Shown here in pieces: positions 11,785 to 23,240 of a stretch of 64,000 bases of DNA; the first letter of the stretch is position 1; each line of letters opens with the position of its first letter. Position numbers and translations under genes: made by a program. The notes beneath the pieces were generated by a model. The model searched no databases. It saw only the letters and a program-made list of their open reading frames with translations, and had not been told where the DNA came from. The DNA is from Perognathus longimembris pacificus (taxonomy: Eukaryota; Chordata; Mammalia; Rodentia; Heteromyidae), in the NCBI RefSeq assembly GCF_023159225.1, contig NC_063168.1, positions 65,575,398-65,639,397 of the forward strand, in the 5' to 3' direction.

Positions 11785-12411
11785 AAGACACTTGTACATC
11801 CATGTTCCTTGCTGCCCTATGTGCCATAGCCACATTATGGAAACAGCCCAGGTGTCCTAAGTGGACAAAGGGATCACAAAAATGTGTATATATAAAATGG
11901 AATTTTACTTATCCATCAGGAGAAATATGATGGCATTTGCAAGAAAATGGATGGACCTAAACAAAATCATTAAGTGAGTAAGTCAGGCTCAGAAAGACAA
12001 AAGTTACATGTTGTCTCTCATATGTGGAAGTAAGATCTAAATTATAAACACATCACAATATATACAGGGTTATATGAGTATACACAAAAACATACTGTCT
12101 AAAGTCTGGTATTCGCCAGGAAGAAATACAGTGATATAATGCCTTCAAATGACTAACTTACAACTTAGCCAAATGAATGCCAGGAAGCTGTTGTCAAAAG
12201 TAGAGAAGGTTTCAGGGGGTGAGGGGTGGTTAACTGATACCAACATAATATTCAATGTAAAGATATAAAAATGGAAGCAGGTAGCTTAAGCAGATGGATG
12301 GGGTTGGGATAGGCGGGGGAGAATGATGGAAGGAGCGACATTAATGCATCAAACACATAAAATGATGTATTGAGTTGAAACCCTTTTGTACAACTAGAGA
12401 TAAGAGGGTTT
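11785..12411 (+). mobile_element. 5'-truncated L1: ORF2 tail and 3' UTR, plus strand
   Basis: Begins in the L1 ORF2 C-terminal region ('aagacacttgtacatccatg', then 'atggaattttactt', 'aaaatggatggacct' and 'aagtcaggctcagaaagaca'). It continues through a G-rich 3' UTR to about 12411. The parallel segment at 36150-36990 has the same order of motifs. The reading frame is broken by stops and changes. Confidence 0.85.
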
Positions 12412-12645
12412 TTTTTTTAACTCTTTTCTTGTTATTGTAAAGGTGATGTACAGTTATGTAAGTCAGTTAGGCAGTACACTTCTTTTTAACAGTGTCACCT
12501 CCTCACTCATTTTCTCCGAGTTTTTTTTTCCCTCCCATCCCCATCCCCACAAGTTGTACAAGTTCATTTTTAACGTAGTGTCTAGTGAGTCCCACTGCTA
12601 CATTTGTTCCTGCATTGAAGGAATGGATATTCCATGGTCCACTTA
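12412..12645 (-). mobile_element. Probable L1 3' UTR remnant, minus strand
   Basis: Starts with a T-run followed by 'aactcttttcttgttattgt', 'gtgatgtacagttatgt' and C-rich 'ccctcccatccccatcccc', the layout of the other minus-strand L1 3' ends (32200, 40165, 55660, 56750). It lies tail-to-tail with the plus-strand L1 that ends at the same T-run. The subfamily differs from the other copies. Confidence 0.55.
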
Positions 12646-12911
12646 GCGCTCAACACCCTACATACTCCTGTTCCTTGCCTCAATGCTTTTTCCTTCTTAG
12701 TCTCCATAGCTGGAGCTCCACTTCTCTACAGTGCCTTAATGCCAATGTGTTCAGAATTTCTTTGGGGACTCTGGAATAAGGAACTTATGGCACATAAATA
12801 ACACATACTTATTTATATTAAATATGTGTGTGTGAAAAGAATTAAATACCTGGCCTTTAGTGCACCAACTTTCACTGCCCATATATGTTTTTCTTGGTCA
12901 CTTAGTATCTT

Positions 12912-13126
12912 TTTTTTTTTTTTTTTTTTTTTTGCCAGTCCCTGGGCTTGGATTCAGGGCCTGAGCACTGTCCCTGGCTTCTTTTTGCTCAAAGCTAGCA
13001 CTCTGTGTGCCACTTGAGCCACAGCGCCACTTCTGGCTTTTTCTATATATGTGGTGCTGGGGAATTGAACCCAGGGCTTCATGTATACGAGGCAAGCACT
13101 CTTGCCTCTAGGCCATATTCCCAGCC
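12912..13126 (-). mobile_element. IDL-Geo dimeric SINE, minus strand, full length
   Basis: The T-run at the left is the A-tail of a minus-strand element. In top-strand order it reads the Geo module (gccagtccctgggcttgga ... gagccacagcgccacttctg) and then the ID-like module (tgtggtgctggggaattgaa, aggcaagcactcttgcc, ggccatattcccagccc). The target-site duplication cacttagtatctt is perfect (12899-12911 and 13127-13139). The family name comes from the published Geomyoidea SINE and was not checked against a library. Confidence 0.9.
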
Positions 13127-13139
13127 CACTTAGTATCTT

Positions 13140-13813
13140 AAAACATGCTATATAAGTGACTTACTAATTATATTAAAAATCTGATTCTTTCTCCACTAAC
13201 ACTGGAAAATAAGTTGGTAAAGACAGAGACTTTTGTCTATTTCTCTCACAATTGTGTACTCCATGCTCTACCAGTGCCTGGAACAGAAGGGCCATCAGAA
13301 GAAATGCTATACTGGAATGAATTTAAAGTCCTCAAAATAATCATTTATTTCATTTAAAAGAGAATTACAGCCTTTCCTAACAAGAAGTTTAAAAAAAATC
13401 CTAGGCCACAGAAACTTGTTATGAGAGCTCTTAAAGACTTTTTGCATTGAGTATCTTTTTAGTTGGACCAATGTTCTGAAAAGTCCAAAACATACAATGT
13501 ACTCAGTCTCAGTTGAGCATATCACAAACTGGGAGGGCAATATTTAATCAGCTGTGTGGTCTACCATCTGCTAACGACAAAGGATGCAGAAGTGACCTCC
13601 AAACTTGAATTCTAAGGGACACTCTGCCTTAATACACAGTCTATGCTGTCTGCTCAACTTTTAACATCTTTTCTATCTCTTCTGGGTCTCCGCTACTCAT
13701 CCTTCCAGCTCCAGTCCCTTTATTCCCTTTTCTAAGTGGCCTTCCCCCTACTCACGCCCATACTGTTATCTTTCTTATTTGACCACCCAGCTGTGTGCAT
13801 GCATCCTATACCT

Positions 13814-13862
<49 letters not shown>

Positions 13863-15280
13863 CCACTACTCTCCTTTATTCCAAAGCCCCCAACTAGTAG
13901 TGAGCAGCACACAGTAGGTCCGTAATAGACATGGATGGGTGAAAGTCAGTCGAAGATGGTGATTTGTATGTTTTATGTTCAGACAATGTAGAAAATCAGT
14001 CCTTTGACAGCCAAAGGAAAAAATAAATAAATAAAAAAAGCAAAGAAGACTCCTCATGGTCTGCATAAAAGTGTAACTATTACAGGTGGCCCAATTCCCA
14101 GTTCCTTTGTTCCTGACACCAGAGACCTGTTTTTCAATCAAACTCACAGCAGCTGCGAAGCTGGAAGGCTGGGCTGGCATCTGGGTCAGAGGTGCCCCAT
14201 TAGTGCTGGCAGATTTTTCATAATCAAGACACTTCTGAAGGGCTGAACCCTACTTGGTGGCAAAGGTTAACGATTCACTGTACAGAGACAGCCGTGCAAA
14301 GCAGGGTATCAGACAGCTTGAAGAGAGACGTCGCCACCAGTGGACCTGGTCTTGTGGCTCCAGTTACATTCTTGAAACTCTTGGACATTTGCCTTCTTAC
14401 CAACGAGCCATTCAGCAGAGAACACTCATTAAGCAGGCGGCATTAATCCTGTTTTGCTAGCCCAGGCTTCTGTTTATGCATTTGACAGTCAACAGTTGCT
14501 AGCGATCTCTCTGAATGCCATGGAGGCCTGTTAAGCACAGGCAAAGAGAATTCAAGAGTGAAGGGGTCACCTGCTGAGTTCAATGTGGACTGGCAATTGG
14601 GATAGTTTTGCATAACAATTGTGACTTGCTTTCCTTGGCAAAATACTAGTGATGGAAGCAAGACTACTTACATTCTTTCACATCCTTCTCACTGGGTTGG
14701 CCAGTTTCCAATCATAATTATTGAACACAAATGACCTCAAGTTGATCGGGGTTAAAATTTGCTGACACTCAAGACACTGGTTTCACAACTGGAGGGAATT
14801 TGTTTCACTAAAGCTTCGTCTGTATAATTCATTAGACTTTTATAGCCTACTGATGTTTTCAGTTCCAGAGTTCATTACTGAGAACATTGCATGTCCTCTG
14901 ATGGATCTTCTGTGTGTAGGAACTCCACATATTCCCAGGAGAACTGTTCTCTTTCCCTTCCTTAATATCATTTCCAGACTTTTCCTTTCCCTATTCCTAT
15001 GAATGATTCTGTCTTTAACTTGAAAGCTGCTCTTTTTTTCCCACCCACCCTACCAGCTCAACAATTTAAATCAAATCAATTTAAAAACAATTTCTGTAGT
15101 ATTTTCATATATTATGGTGTAAGACTGTCCAGAGAAACAGAAATTGATCTGTGTCCGTATCTGTGCTCATATGCACAAGCAGTCTGCATTAGGTCAGAAA
15201 CTGCTTTACATACACACAGATACTGATGTGTTAATGTGATATAGATATACCATATATAAGATGTGGACACACACACATTT
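13140..15280. other. Non-coding stretch, nothing recognised
   Basis: Apart from the GT microsatellite at 13819-13861, no gene or named element is evident. Open frames at 13866-14180 (minus), 14254-14460 and 14443-14661 (minus) have no family resemblance that I recognise. Confidence 0.45.
13819..13861. repeat. (GT)n microsatellite
   Basis: About 21 uninterrupted GT units. Confidence 0.95.
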
Positions 15281-15346
15281 GGCTAGGGATTTGACTCAAT
15301 GGTTGAGTGCCTGCCTACAAGTGCAGGGCCCTGAGCTCAAAGCCCA
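15281..15346 (+). mobile_element. ID-like SINE monomer, plus strand
   Basis: Contains 'ggctagggatttgactcaat', 'gttgagtgcctgcctacaag' and 'ccctgagctcaaagccc', the tRNA-Ala-derived ID pattern. It passes directly into a TG microsatellite in place of an A-tail. Confidence 0.75.
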
Positions 15347-15482
15347 GAATGTGTGTGTGTATGTGTGTGTGTGTTCAAAGCTCAGCATATATGCATATGT
15401 ATATATAATATATAGTAGCATATATAATATGTTTCCTATATCCACGACAGATAGGTAGGTAGATAGATAGACAGACAGACAG
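15347..15482. repeat. TG, TA and GATA/GACA simple repeats
   Basis: (TG)n at about 15347-15375, TATA-rich sequence at 15395-15430, then (GATA)/(GACA) tetranucleotides at about 15451-15482. Confidence 0.85.
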
Positions 15483-16095
15483 ATAATCACATAGCTATCG
15501 TTATAATCTATTTTTTTGTACATACATACTCACACCTATGAATGAAGACCACTCAAATGAGAACAGAGAGATTACTGAGAACTCAGCCACTGTGGCTTGT
15601 ACTTTGCTGCTCTCAGAGGCAGGCAGGGAAGTATGAAAGCTTTGCGGTGAAAGGAAAGAGAAGGGTCATACACACGACCATTGCAGGTTGTTGGCCTGAA
15701 TGAAGCTGGTATAGACTGGCTAAAAAGCAGAGTGCCCAATATAAGTGATGAGGGAAACCTTTTTTACTTCCTCCGGAGCTTCTGAGTTGTAAGCAGTTAT
15801 TGATAAAGTCCTGACTATTGGGGGCAGATGGCTACAGGTGCTGGGGTTTGTCTTTCTGAAATAATTGTTATGGCTCATGAGTCAAAGTTCTAGTTTTATA
15901 CATGGCCTGACTATTATTGTCTATTTGTAAAGTTTCTCTCAAGACAGACACTAGAGAGAGACAGAGACAAGGAGAAATTCTGATGAGATTAGGATGGTAT
16001 TAGCTCAAGATCTAAAATCAACAGATCCTTTCCTACAGTACAGCAGTGTGAGAAGTGCCCACATGCTCAAACTGTATCCAGAGGACCCCATGTTT
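15483..16095. other. Non-coding stretch, nothing recognised
   Basis: No gene, RNA or named repeat identified. Confidence 0.5.
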
Positions 16096-16112
16096 TTAAG
16101 TGATAGAGTTTT

Positions 16113-16216
16113 TTGCTTTTTTTGTCAATCATGGGGCTTGAACTCAGGGCTTGGGTTCTGCCACTGAGCCTTTCTGCTCAAGGCTAGCGGTCTACCACTT
16201 TGAGCCACAGCACCAC
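16113..16216 (-). mobile_element. Stand-alone Geo-type SINE monomer, minus strand
   Basis: Only the Geo right module is present: the top strand reads 'catggggcttgaactcaggg', 'tttctgctcaaggctagcgg' and 'tttgagccacagcaccactt', with no ID or B1 partner. It has its own target-site duplication, ttaagtgatagagtttt, at 16096-16112 and starting again at 16217. It is either a 5'-truncated dimer or an independently mobilised monomer. Confidence 0.85.
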
Positions 16217-16266
16217 TTAAGTGATAGAGTTTTAGCTGATATTTGATGCCAAGCTACAAGGAAGAG

Positions 16267-16294
16267 AAGAACTTGATTTCAAGAACTTGATTTC
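16267..16294. repeat. 14 bp tandem duplication
   Basis: Two copies of aagaacttgatttc side by side. Confidence 0.85.
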
Positions 16295-16721
16295 AAGTTT
16301 TCTTAAATGCTATTCACTTCTTTTGCTAAATAAACCTCAGAATAATTTGATCAGTTTTTAAATAAATACTGCAGTTCTATATGGAATTGTAGTAAAACCA
16401 CAAATTGATTTCCAGAATGTTGACATGTGTAGAGATCAGACTTATCGATGAGTAATATGAATCTCTACATTTATATAAAACGTCTTCATTTTGCTCATTG
16501 ATGTCCTTTTAATGGATCTTATGATTTCTTTTTAAGACTTATTTTGTTGTGGATGATGTCGTCTATTATTTTTCTGGCCGGTTAATATAAAATTATGGGA
16601 AAGGCAATTCTTTAAAGTATTTTTCTTTCTACTTTTCCAACCTGCTAAGGATTTTTATGTGTTACATAGTGGGTTGACTAGGCCAAAAGAAAATGCTTCA
16701 TCAAAAATCATTATAATTTAG

Positions 16722-17022
16722 CCAGGGGCTGGTCACTCACACCTGTAGACCTAGCTACACAGGAAGCAAAGATTGAGAAGATCACCGCTTGAAGGTATCT
16801 TGAGCAAAAAATTTACTAGACTTTATCCCTATCTCCACCAAAAGCTAGGCAAGGTAGCATCATCCCAGCTACAGTTGGAACCATAAATAGGAGGACTGCG
16901 GTCCAAACCAGCCCTAGGCAAAAAGCAGTAATCAGAACAAAAAGGGCTGGAGGTATGGCTCAAGAAGTATGATTGCTGAACTAGCAAAAAGCCCTGAGTG
17001 CAAACCTCAATCCCAGGGACAT
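16722..17022 (+). mobile_element. Trimeric SINE: two B1-like units plus an ID-like unit, plus strand
   Basis: Unit one begins 'agccaggggctggtcactca' with 'cacctgtagacctagctaca'. Unit two begins at about 16843 (aaaagctaggcaaggtagca) and includes 'aggaggactgcggtccaaac'. The ID-like unit from about 16947 has 'ggctggaggtatggctcaag' and ends 'aacctcaatcccagggac'. The architecture is shared with 10013-10330. Confidence 0.75.
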
Positions 17023-20000
17023 TGTAATTTTTCTACCTGTTTAACAAGTTTTAGCTCCAAGTTCATCTTGCTTTATTTCATATGTTAAAACACTCCGAAT
17101 TTATATAACAGTGGGCATGCTTGTCACATTTCTGTGTTAAGGGAATTCATGTCACATTTAATCTTTAGGTATGGGAGGAAAGGTCAGTTCACCATAGATT
17201 ACTTCTGTTACCTGTCTCTGGGCTTCATAATCTCAGAATTCAAATGAGTGTTACCTGAAAGCACAAAGTATGGAGTCTCTGTCCATACTGTTCTTAGAGG
17301 AATTTCCTTTTCATATCCTAAGCCTCTCCGTTTTATTCACATAATATAGCTTGTAACTCAGTTGTGCTTCATCCTCGTAGTACATTGTGTGCACTGGGGA
17401 GCTTTTAAACAGGTTTGTCTTTGGGACTTCTGCTCAAACAAATAAATGAAAGTTTCTAAGAGTAAAGGCTCAGGTAACACGTTTGTGGTTGCCGTTGTTG
17501 TTTTGTCCAAAGCTCTCCATGTGATTCTAATATGTAACTAAGTACACAATCCATTGTTATTAGTTTTCAGACTTAGAGTATAAAATTCAGCTGGAGAGCT
17601 TGCACCAAAAAAAAAAGTGCATTCTGAATACCCCAATGTACTGAGATTCTGGTTTGGTTTGTGTTGGATGAGCATCTATTTTCTGTATTTTTAATAAGCA
17701 TCTCGAGAAATTGCTTTTATTTTTGCCTACCTTATATAGATATTGAACTGACATGTTACTTGGTTCTACCCTGTGCCTAAAATGTATTATAGTGTTACTA
17801 AATAACCTGAAACAAGGGGTTTCAATCTGATCTACAGGTTAAAATCTGCTGTACAGCTTGGGGGAGAAATACCAATGGCCAAGCCCCACTTTGAGACACC
17901 TTCACTTAAGTTGGAAATGGCATCCCAATTCCCACAGAACATTTATTTTGCCATAATCTTTTTCTCTACCTTTAATGGTTACAAAGCCCTTCTCTGGGTC
18001 CATGTCTGTCCCTAAACCATATAACAAATCAGAATTTGTATTCTCTGAGTAGATAAAGGAATAGAGATACAAACTGGATGGAATAAAACATTCCCAACTC
18101 CTTTCGCAAACTTCTGTTTTCTGTTTGGTGAAGCCTTATTCTGCATTGCACGTCCCTTCATTTCACATCTTAACCTCGTGTCAGGGCTGTAGGATGCATC
18201 TGTCCTTCCAGTAGCAAAGACAACAGCCCCAACAATAATCCGGATTTTCATTCAGATGCATACCATGTCCTAATTAATGCAAATCCTTCCTAGGTTCATT
18301 AATACTGTTAGCCTCTCAGGCTTTCCAATGTTTTTCACAGAATGCCTGGATATTTATGTGGGGAGTCCTGAGACGGAGGCACTGAATTTAGCTTAAACAC
18401 TCTCTTAAGGAAAAACCACAATTTATTTTTAACACACATTTATTCAAGACTACTCTGTGCCAGACATTGTGTTGTTTCATTATAAATGTTATTTTTCATT
18501 GACAAGTTCCATATATTTACTGACAGGTAAATTAGAAAGCTGGGATTCAGGCCAAGTTCTTTTTATTTCAGTGCAGCTACTACACGCCTCTGTGGCTTGG
18601 GGCCTGGTGTATGGATGGGCAAGGGTCCCATCATCCTGGTTCGATTGCATGTGGAATATCTCACCTGCCTGCTGCAGGAAATGGAGCGCGAAGGAAACCC
18701 ATCTAAGCAATTCAGACAAAGTGGAATTTGTTTTGCTGCAAATGATTCAAATCATTAAATTCAACAAATACCCATTAAGCCTCTATTATGTGTAAGGCTC
18801 CACAACCCTTTGCAAGTGCCAACTATAAATTAGATTTGGTTTATGTGAAATCTTCCCCTATTATTGCTAGGCTGTAGTGCTATATTTTCATTTTTTTCCA
18901 CTTATTCAATCTTTTTTTTTTCAATAAAAGACATATACAGTCTCTCACTTGTGTTGAGACCAGCCGTCCCTGATGAACCAACTGTGAATGTAAAAAGAAA
19001 GGAATGAGGGCAATGTGGTTTTCATGAGCAACAAAAGCCACACAGTAATAACTCTCTCCTGCCTGCTGCATACATCGCAAACTCTTCTAACCAGGCTGGA
19101 TGGTATCCCTCTGTAGCCCTGTGCTATGTGGGCAGGTAGATTTCTCATTACCCTCAAATGGCATCACCACAGACCCATCTGCTCAACCACAGTGGTCACT
19201 GTCCCCAGCTCCATGAGAAGATTTACAAAGAAGGAAGGAAGGAAAGGTGAGGGCTAGGCCTCTTGGTTGAGAGTCCTGCCTACCAGAGCAAACCAGATAA
19301 GCAACACCATGAGAAATATTCTAACACAGGTGCTGGCACTGGTCAATGCCTTCCTTTCAATGTGGTAATAATAAGGAGATTAGGGTTTCATTATATCAGA
19401 TCCAAATTTCTCTCGATCTCCCTTTTGAATATGTTCCATGGGGACCCGGGGTTTACCATTTCATATGCAGAATGACAATAAGAAGCTTAAGTTAGACACA
19501 TGTGTGTCTAAGCCCCCTCTGAACTGGGGAAATCAAAATTGCAACAAATGCTTCCCAATCCTCAGGGGTCTGAAGCACCGATGGAGGCAGGCTGGGCAAG
19601 GTGAGCTGTTCTAGATCCTTCTGCACACCTTGCAGAGGCTGTAAATAATGAGAGCTTGTACTTTAGCCTCCTTCCATATCCCTGAGATCAAGGAACCAGG
19701 CCCAAAGAGGGTGCCTGGGGTATTGTTTTGGCACCTTCAGCTCAGCTCACTTTATCCAGGCATCAGAAGCCATATCCATGAATTCAACTCAGAGAAGTCA
19801 ATCACCATGAAAGGAAACAGATACCTTTGACTATGCTCATTTATTTATGGAATAGTTCTTTCTACCCTACTGTCCCTGCCCTAGGTTAAGTTGGGCATTC
19901 TTTGTACAGACAGAGAGAAACATCAGAGCTTCTGTGTCACAGTGAATAGTAACTAAATAAGAGACCACTGTGTCAAAAAGTAAATTAAATAAGGCAGAAA

Positions 20001-20334
20001 AATAGCATAGAAGGGATGTAAAGTAGAAACTTCAACATAACCAACATATAGGTAAACAAGCTTCCTGCTGAGGAGAGCTTAATCTGGTGGAGAAAATGGA
20101 TGGGACAGTGAACTACACAGAAAAGAATGACTTCAGGTGGTTGCTTTGTCCCTCAGATTACACTGTCTGCTATAAACAATTGAAAAGGCAGAACTTCCTG
20201 ATTCAGCAGGAATAGCTACTAATCTAATTAATTTCAATCTGGGGAAATAAGAAGCTTTCAGATCTATAATGATCACTGAGGCTAACTTCAGCTTTGAAAG
20301 CATTTATAAAACTTAATAAGCATGAATCTAAGGT
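17023..20334. other. Non-coding stretch; scattered ancient-repeat-like words only
   Basis: No gene recognised. 'tttattcaagactactctgtgccagacattgtg' type words at about 18440-18475, and a similar one at 18755-18800, resemble very old interspersed repeats, but I cannot assign a family. A weak ID-like trace lies at about 19249-19310. The open frames at 18012-18251 (minus), 18457-18795 and 18945-19157 (minus) are unassigned. Confidence 0.45.
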
Positions 20335-20732
20335 CTATCAATGCAATGAAATATTACATGGTCACCAAAATATATAGTACTGGCCTACATCCAACATGAA
20401 TAAAAAATGAAAAAGAAAAGAAAAACATAACACAAAGTAAACTAAAAAAGTAATAAAAGATTACATGTTTATTATGTGATAAATTGATCTGTTGTCTAGA
20501 CTAGATAAATAGATGGAGACAAAAAAAATAAATGCAGGGGCTGGAAATATGACCTAGTGGCAAGAGTGTTTGCCTTGTATACATGAAGCCCTGGGTTCGA
20601 TTCCTCAGCATCACATATATAGAAAACGGCCAGAGGTGGCGCTGTGGGTCAAGTGGCAGAGTGATAGCCTTGAGCAAAAAGAAGCCAGGGACAGTGCTAG
20701 GCCCTGAGTCCAAGGCCTAAGACTGGCGAAAA

Positions 20733-20767
<35 letters not shown>

Positions 20768-20935
20768 ATTCAGTGGTTAAGAGAAGCTGGAAACAGGTAG
20801 AAATAGGAAGTGGCTACAAATGAGCATTGGGTTATTTTGTGGGGGTTGATAGTGGCAAAACTCTGAATATATTGAAAATCAATGAGTTGCATAATTTATA
20901 TGAGTTAATTATATGGAATGAAAATTATATTCTCA
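20335..20935 (+). mobile_element. Old L1 (L1M-like) 3' end, plus strand, split by an IDL-Geo SINE
   Basis: 20335-20520 resembles L1 ORF2 tail words (caatgaaatattacatgg, then acatccaacatgaataaaaa). 20780-20935 resembles an old L1 3' UTR (ggaaataggaagtggctaca type word, gtgggggttgatagtgg, then actctgaatatattgaaaat). The SINE at 20537-20770 lies between the halves. Confidence 0.65.
20537..20770 (+). mobile_element. IDL-Geo dimeric SINE, plus strand
   Basis: ID-like half: 'ggggctggaaatatgaccta' and 'gttcgattcctcagcatcac'. Geo half: 'cggccagaggtggcgctgtg' and 'aagaagccagggacagtgct'. The tail is an (AAAT)n repeat (20728-20769). Flanks aaataaatgcag and aaataaattcag differ at one base and may be the target-site duplication. 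Confidence 0.9.
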
Positions 20936-21649
20936 GAACTCTTAACAATAACAGAAAATTGTGTAAGAAATAACAAAGGTTGCTTTTGGAAGTCAATAAT
21001 GAGGAAAAAGTTCAAAGTATTAACTTGAGAATTCAAGTTATATATCTGTGTTAAATTTTCTAGAGTACTCACTATAAGAAGAAAAATACACTGTGCAATC
21101 CCTAAAACTAAGACAGAAAATGCAATAGCAAAATATAAAATCAATCAGAAGATAAGAAAGATGGAAGAGAAATATAGAACAGATAATAAAAATATAAGGA
21201 AAAATAAGATGCTATGAGCAGAAAAACAAAATGAATATGTCATTCCTGCATATACAGTACATATAGAAATCAATATTTTACATAATCACTAATCATGATA
21301 GATACTGATACATAAAAATGTTCTAGCTAAAAGATAAAAATTGGACATGATAAGAATGGATAGGGCTTTGTGTTGCTTCTTAAGATACAAATCTAAGACA
21401 CATAATAAAGCAAAATTTAAAGTAAAGTAATAGAAAGCTACAGTAGGTAAATATTACAAAAAGAAAAGTACCAATATCAAACAAAGTTGACAGGGGAAAC
21501 ATATAACTGGATAAAAAAAAAAGGCTCCTAAACATTGTTAGAAGATTCAGTTTAACAGAAAATCATAGCCATTATTAATGTACATGCATTTAAAAACAAA
21601 ATCATGAAAATATTAAAGCAAAATTGTATAACTATAGATAAAATGGGCT

Positions 21650-21857
21650 TTTTGGTTTTTGTTTTTGGCCAGTCCTGGGGCTTGGACTCAGGGCCTGAGC
21701 ACTGCCCCTGGCTTCTTTTTGCTCAAGGCTAGCACTCAACCACTTGAGCCACAGCGCCACTTCTGGCCGTTTTCTGTATATGTGATACTGGGGAATCGAA
21801 CCCAGGGCTTCATGTATACGAGGCAAGCACTCTTGCCACTAGGCCATATCCCCAGCC
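21650..21857 (-). mobile_element. IDL-Geo dimeric SINE, minus strand
   Basis: Top-strand order is the Geo module (ggccagtcctggggcttgga ... cttgagccacagcgccactt) and then the ID-like module (gatactggggaatcgaaccc ... ggccatatccccagcc). T-rich flanks on both sides (ctttttggttt and ctttttgtttg) make the target-site duplication hard to fix. Confidence 0.9.
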
Positions 21858-22267
21858 TTTTTGTTTGTTTTTAATGTAGCTATCTTGGTAATTGTTAAAT
21901 CAAGCAAGAAAGAAAACACACTAAAGTATCAATTAAAATCAAGGATAAACTACTTCACCTAATGGATATTTATAGAACATTGTACACAACAATTACTATA
22001 ACAAAGTTTTGTTAAGGCAAAATCCACACTATATTAGATCATGAAAAGCACCCTAACAAAGTCTAGAGCATTTGGCCTCATGCTAAATTCTCTGAGCAGA
22101 AAGGATTTACGTAGACGTAGTCACTGGTCAAGCACAGTTGCTCCTATCAGTTACCCAAACCAATTAGGTGCCAGAGATTGAGAGGATTGTTGTTCCAGGA
22201 CAACTGAAGCAAAATATGAGCTAGATATTTTGTTATATTTTAACTGTCTCAAGAGAAACAACAACCA

Positions 22268-22605
22268 AGCTGGGTTTGGTGGTGTATGACGGTCATCCAA
22301 GCTACACAAGAGGCACACACAGAAGGATCACAGCCCAGGCTGCAAAGCAATACTAGCCCTTACTTGAAAGAAGCAAAAGAACTAAGTAAAGCAAAAAAGA
22401 CTGGAGGCATGGCTCAGATGGTTGGACACCTGTCAAGCAAATGCAAGTCTGGATTTCAAACTCTAGGAAAGAAGGACAGAAGAAAGAAAAAAGAGAGAAT
22501 GAGGAAAAGGAAGAAAGGAAGGGAAGAAGGGAGGAAAGGAGGAAAGGAGGGAGGGAGAGAAGGAGGAAGGGAAGGGGAAGGGAAAGGTGAGGGGTGGGAG
22601 GGAAA
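22268..22605 (+). mobile_element. B1-like plus ID-like SINE with purine-rich tail
   Basis: The head 'aagctgggtttggtggtgta' is followed by a degraded B1-like body, then by an ID-like unit from about 22398 (gactggaggcatggctcaga, gttggacacctgtcaagc). The tail is a GAAA/GGAA/GGAG polypurine tract of about 140 bp (22465-22605), probably grown from the A-tail. Confidence 0.7.
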
Positions 22606-23240
22606 TAGTCACTAAAAGAGAACTAGGAAAGTCACATGTTTAGAAATATTAAAACATTGAGACATAATCATTCCTAAGAAGTTATAATTTCAAAACTGCA
22701 GAACTAAACACCAATACTGTATATCAATTCCCTACATTGTAAAATGCAATAAAACAATACTGACAGTAGAACATATGACTCAATGCTTAGATTAAAAAAA
22801 GAAAAAATGGCTAAAAAGAACTGAATAAAGCATCTGTCTTGACATGTTTAAAATAAAAGAGTATCAAATGAAACTCAAATAAAGTAGAAGAGAGAACTAA
22901 TAAAGATAAGAAATTAATAAAATAGCAAAGCAACACACAATAGAGTGAATAGAACAAAGACCAAAATTTGATTCTCTGTAAAATAAAAAGTAATAAGATG
23001 AACAAACCTGTAGCAAGATGGATCAAGATAAAAGGTACCGAATTCACAAATAAACAATATTAGGAATGAAACAGGGAATTTAATTAGTGATGCCACAAAC
23101 AATCAGATAAGGGCAGATTATGAAAAAAAAACTATGCCAATAAATGGGAAATCGTAGATGAGAATTAACTCACCAAAACTAACAAAAACTTTCAGAAGAA
23201 CTAAACAAGAGTGCCCCAAGCAGAGAACATGACAGGAGAG

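Larger units (their letters stand above)
20936..23240 (+). mobile_element. Old, degraded L1 ORF2 sequence, plus strand, with two SINE insertions
   Basis: The plus strand is strongly A-rich, as in L1 sense strands. 'gatatttatagaacattgta', 'ctatattagatcatgaaaag', 'gaacaaagaccaaaatttga' and 'agatggatcaagataaaagg' follow the order of the endonuclease and early reverse-transcriptase regions of L1 ORF2. No frame is open. It is interrupted by the IDL-Geo at 21650-21857 and the SINE at 22268-22605. The 5' limit is uncertain; the clear similarity begins at about 21340. Confidence 0.65.

Noticed and set aside
15281..15346. Functional tRNA gene
   Set aside because: It is an ID SINE with tRNA-derived boxes; it lacks a foldable cloverleaf and grades into a TG repeat.
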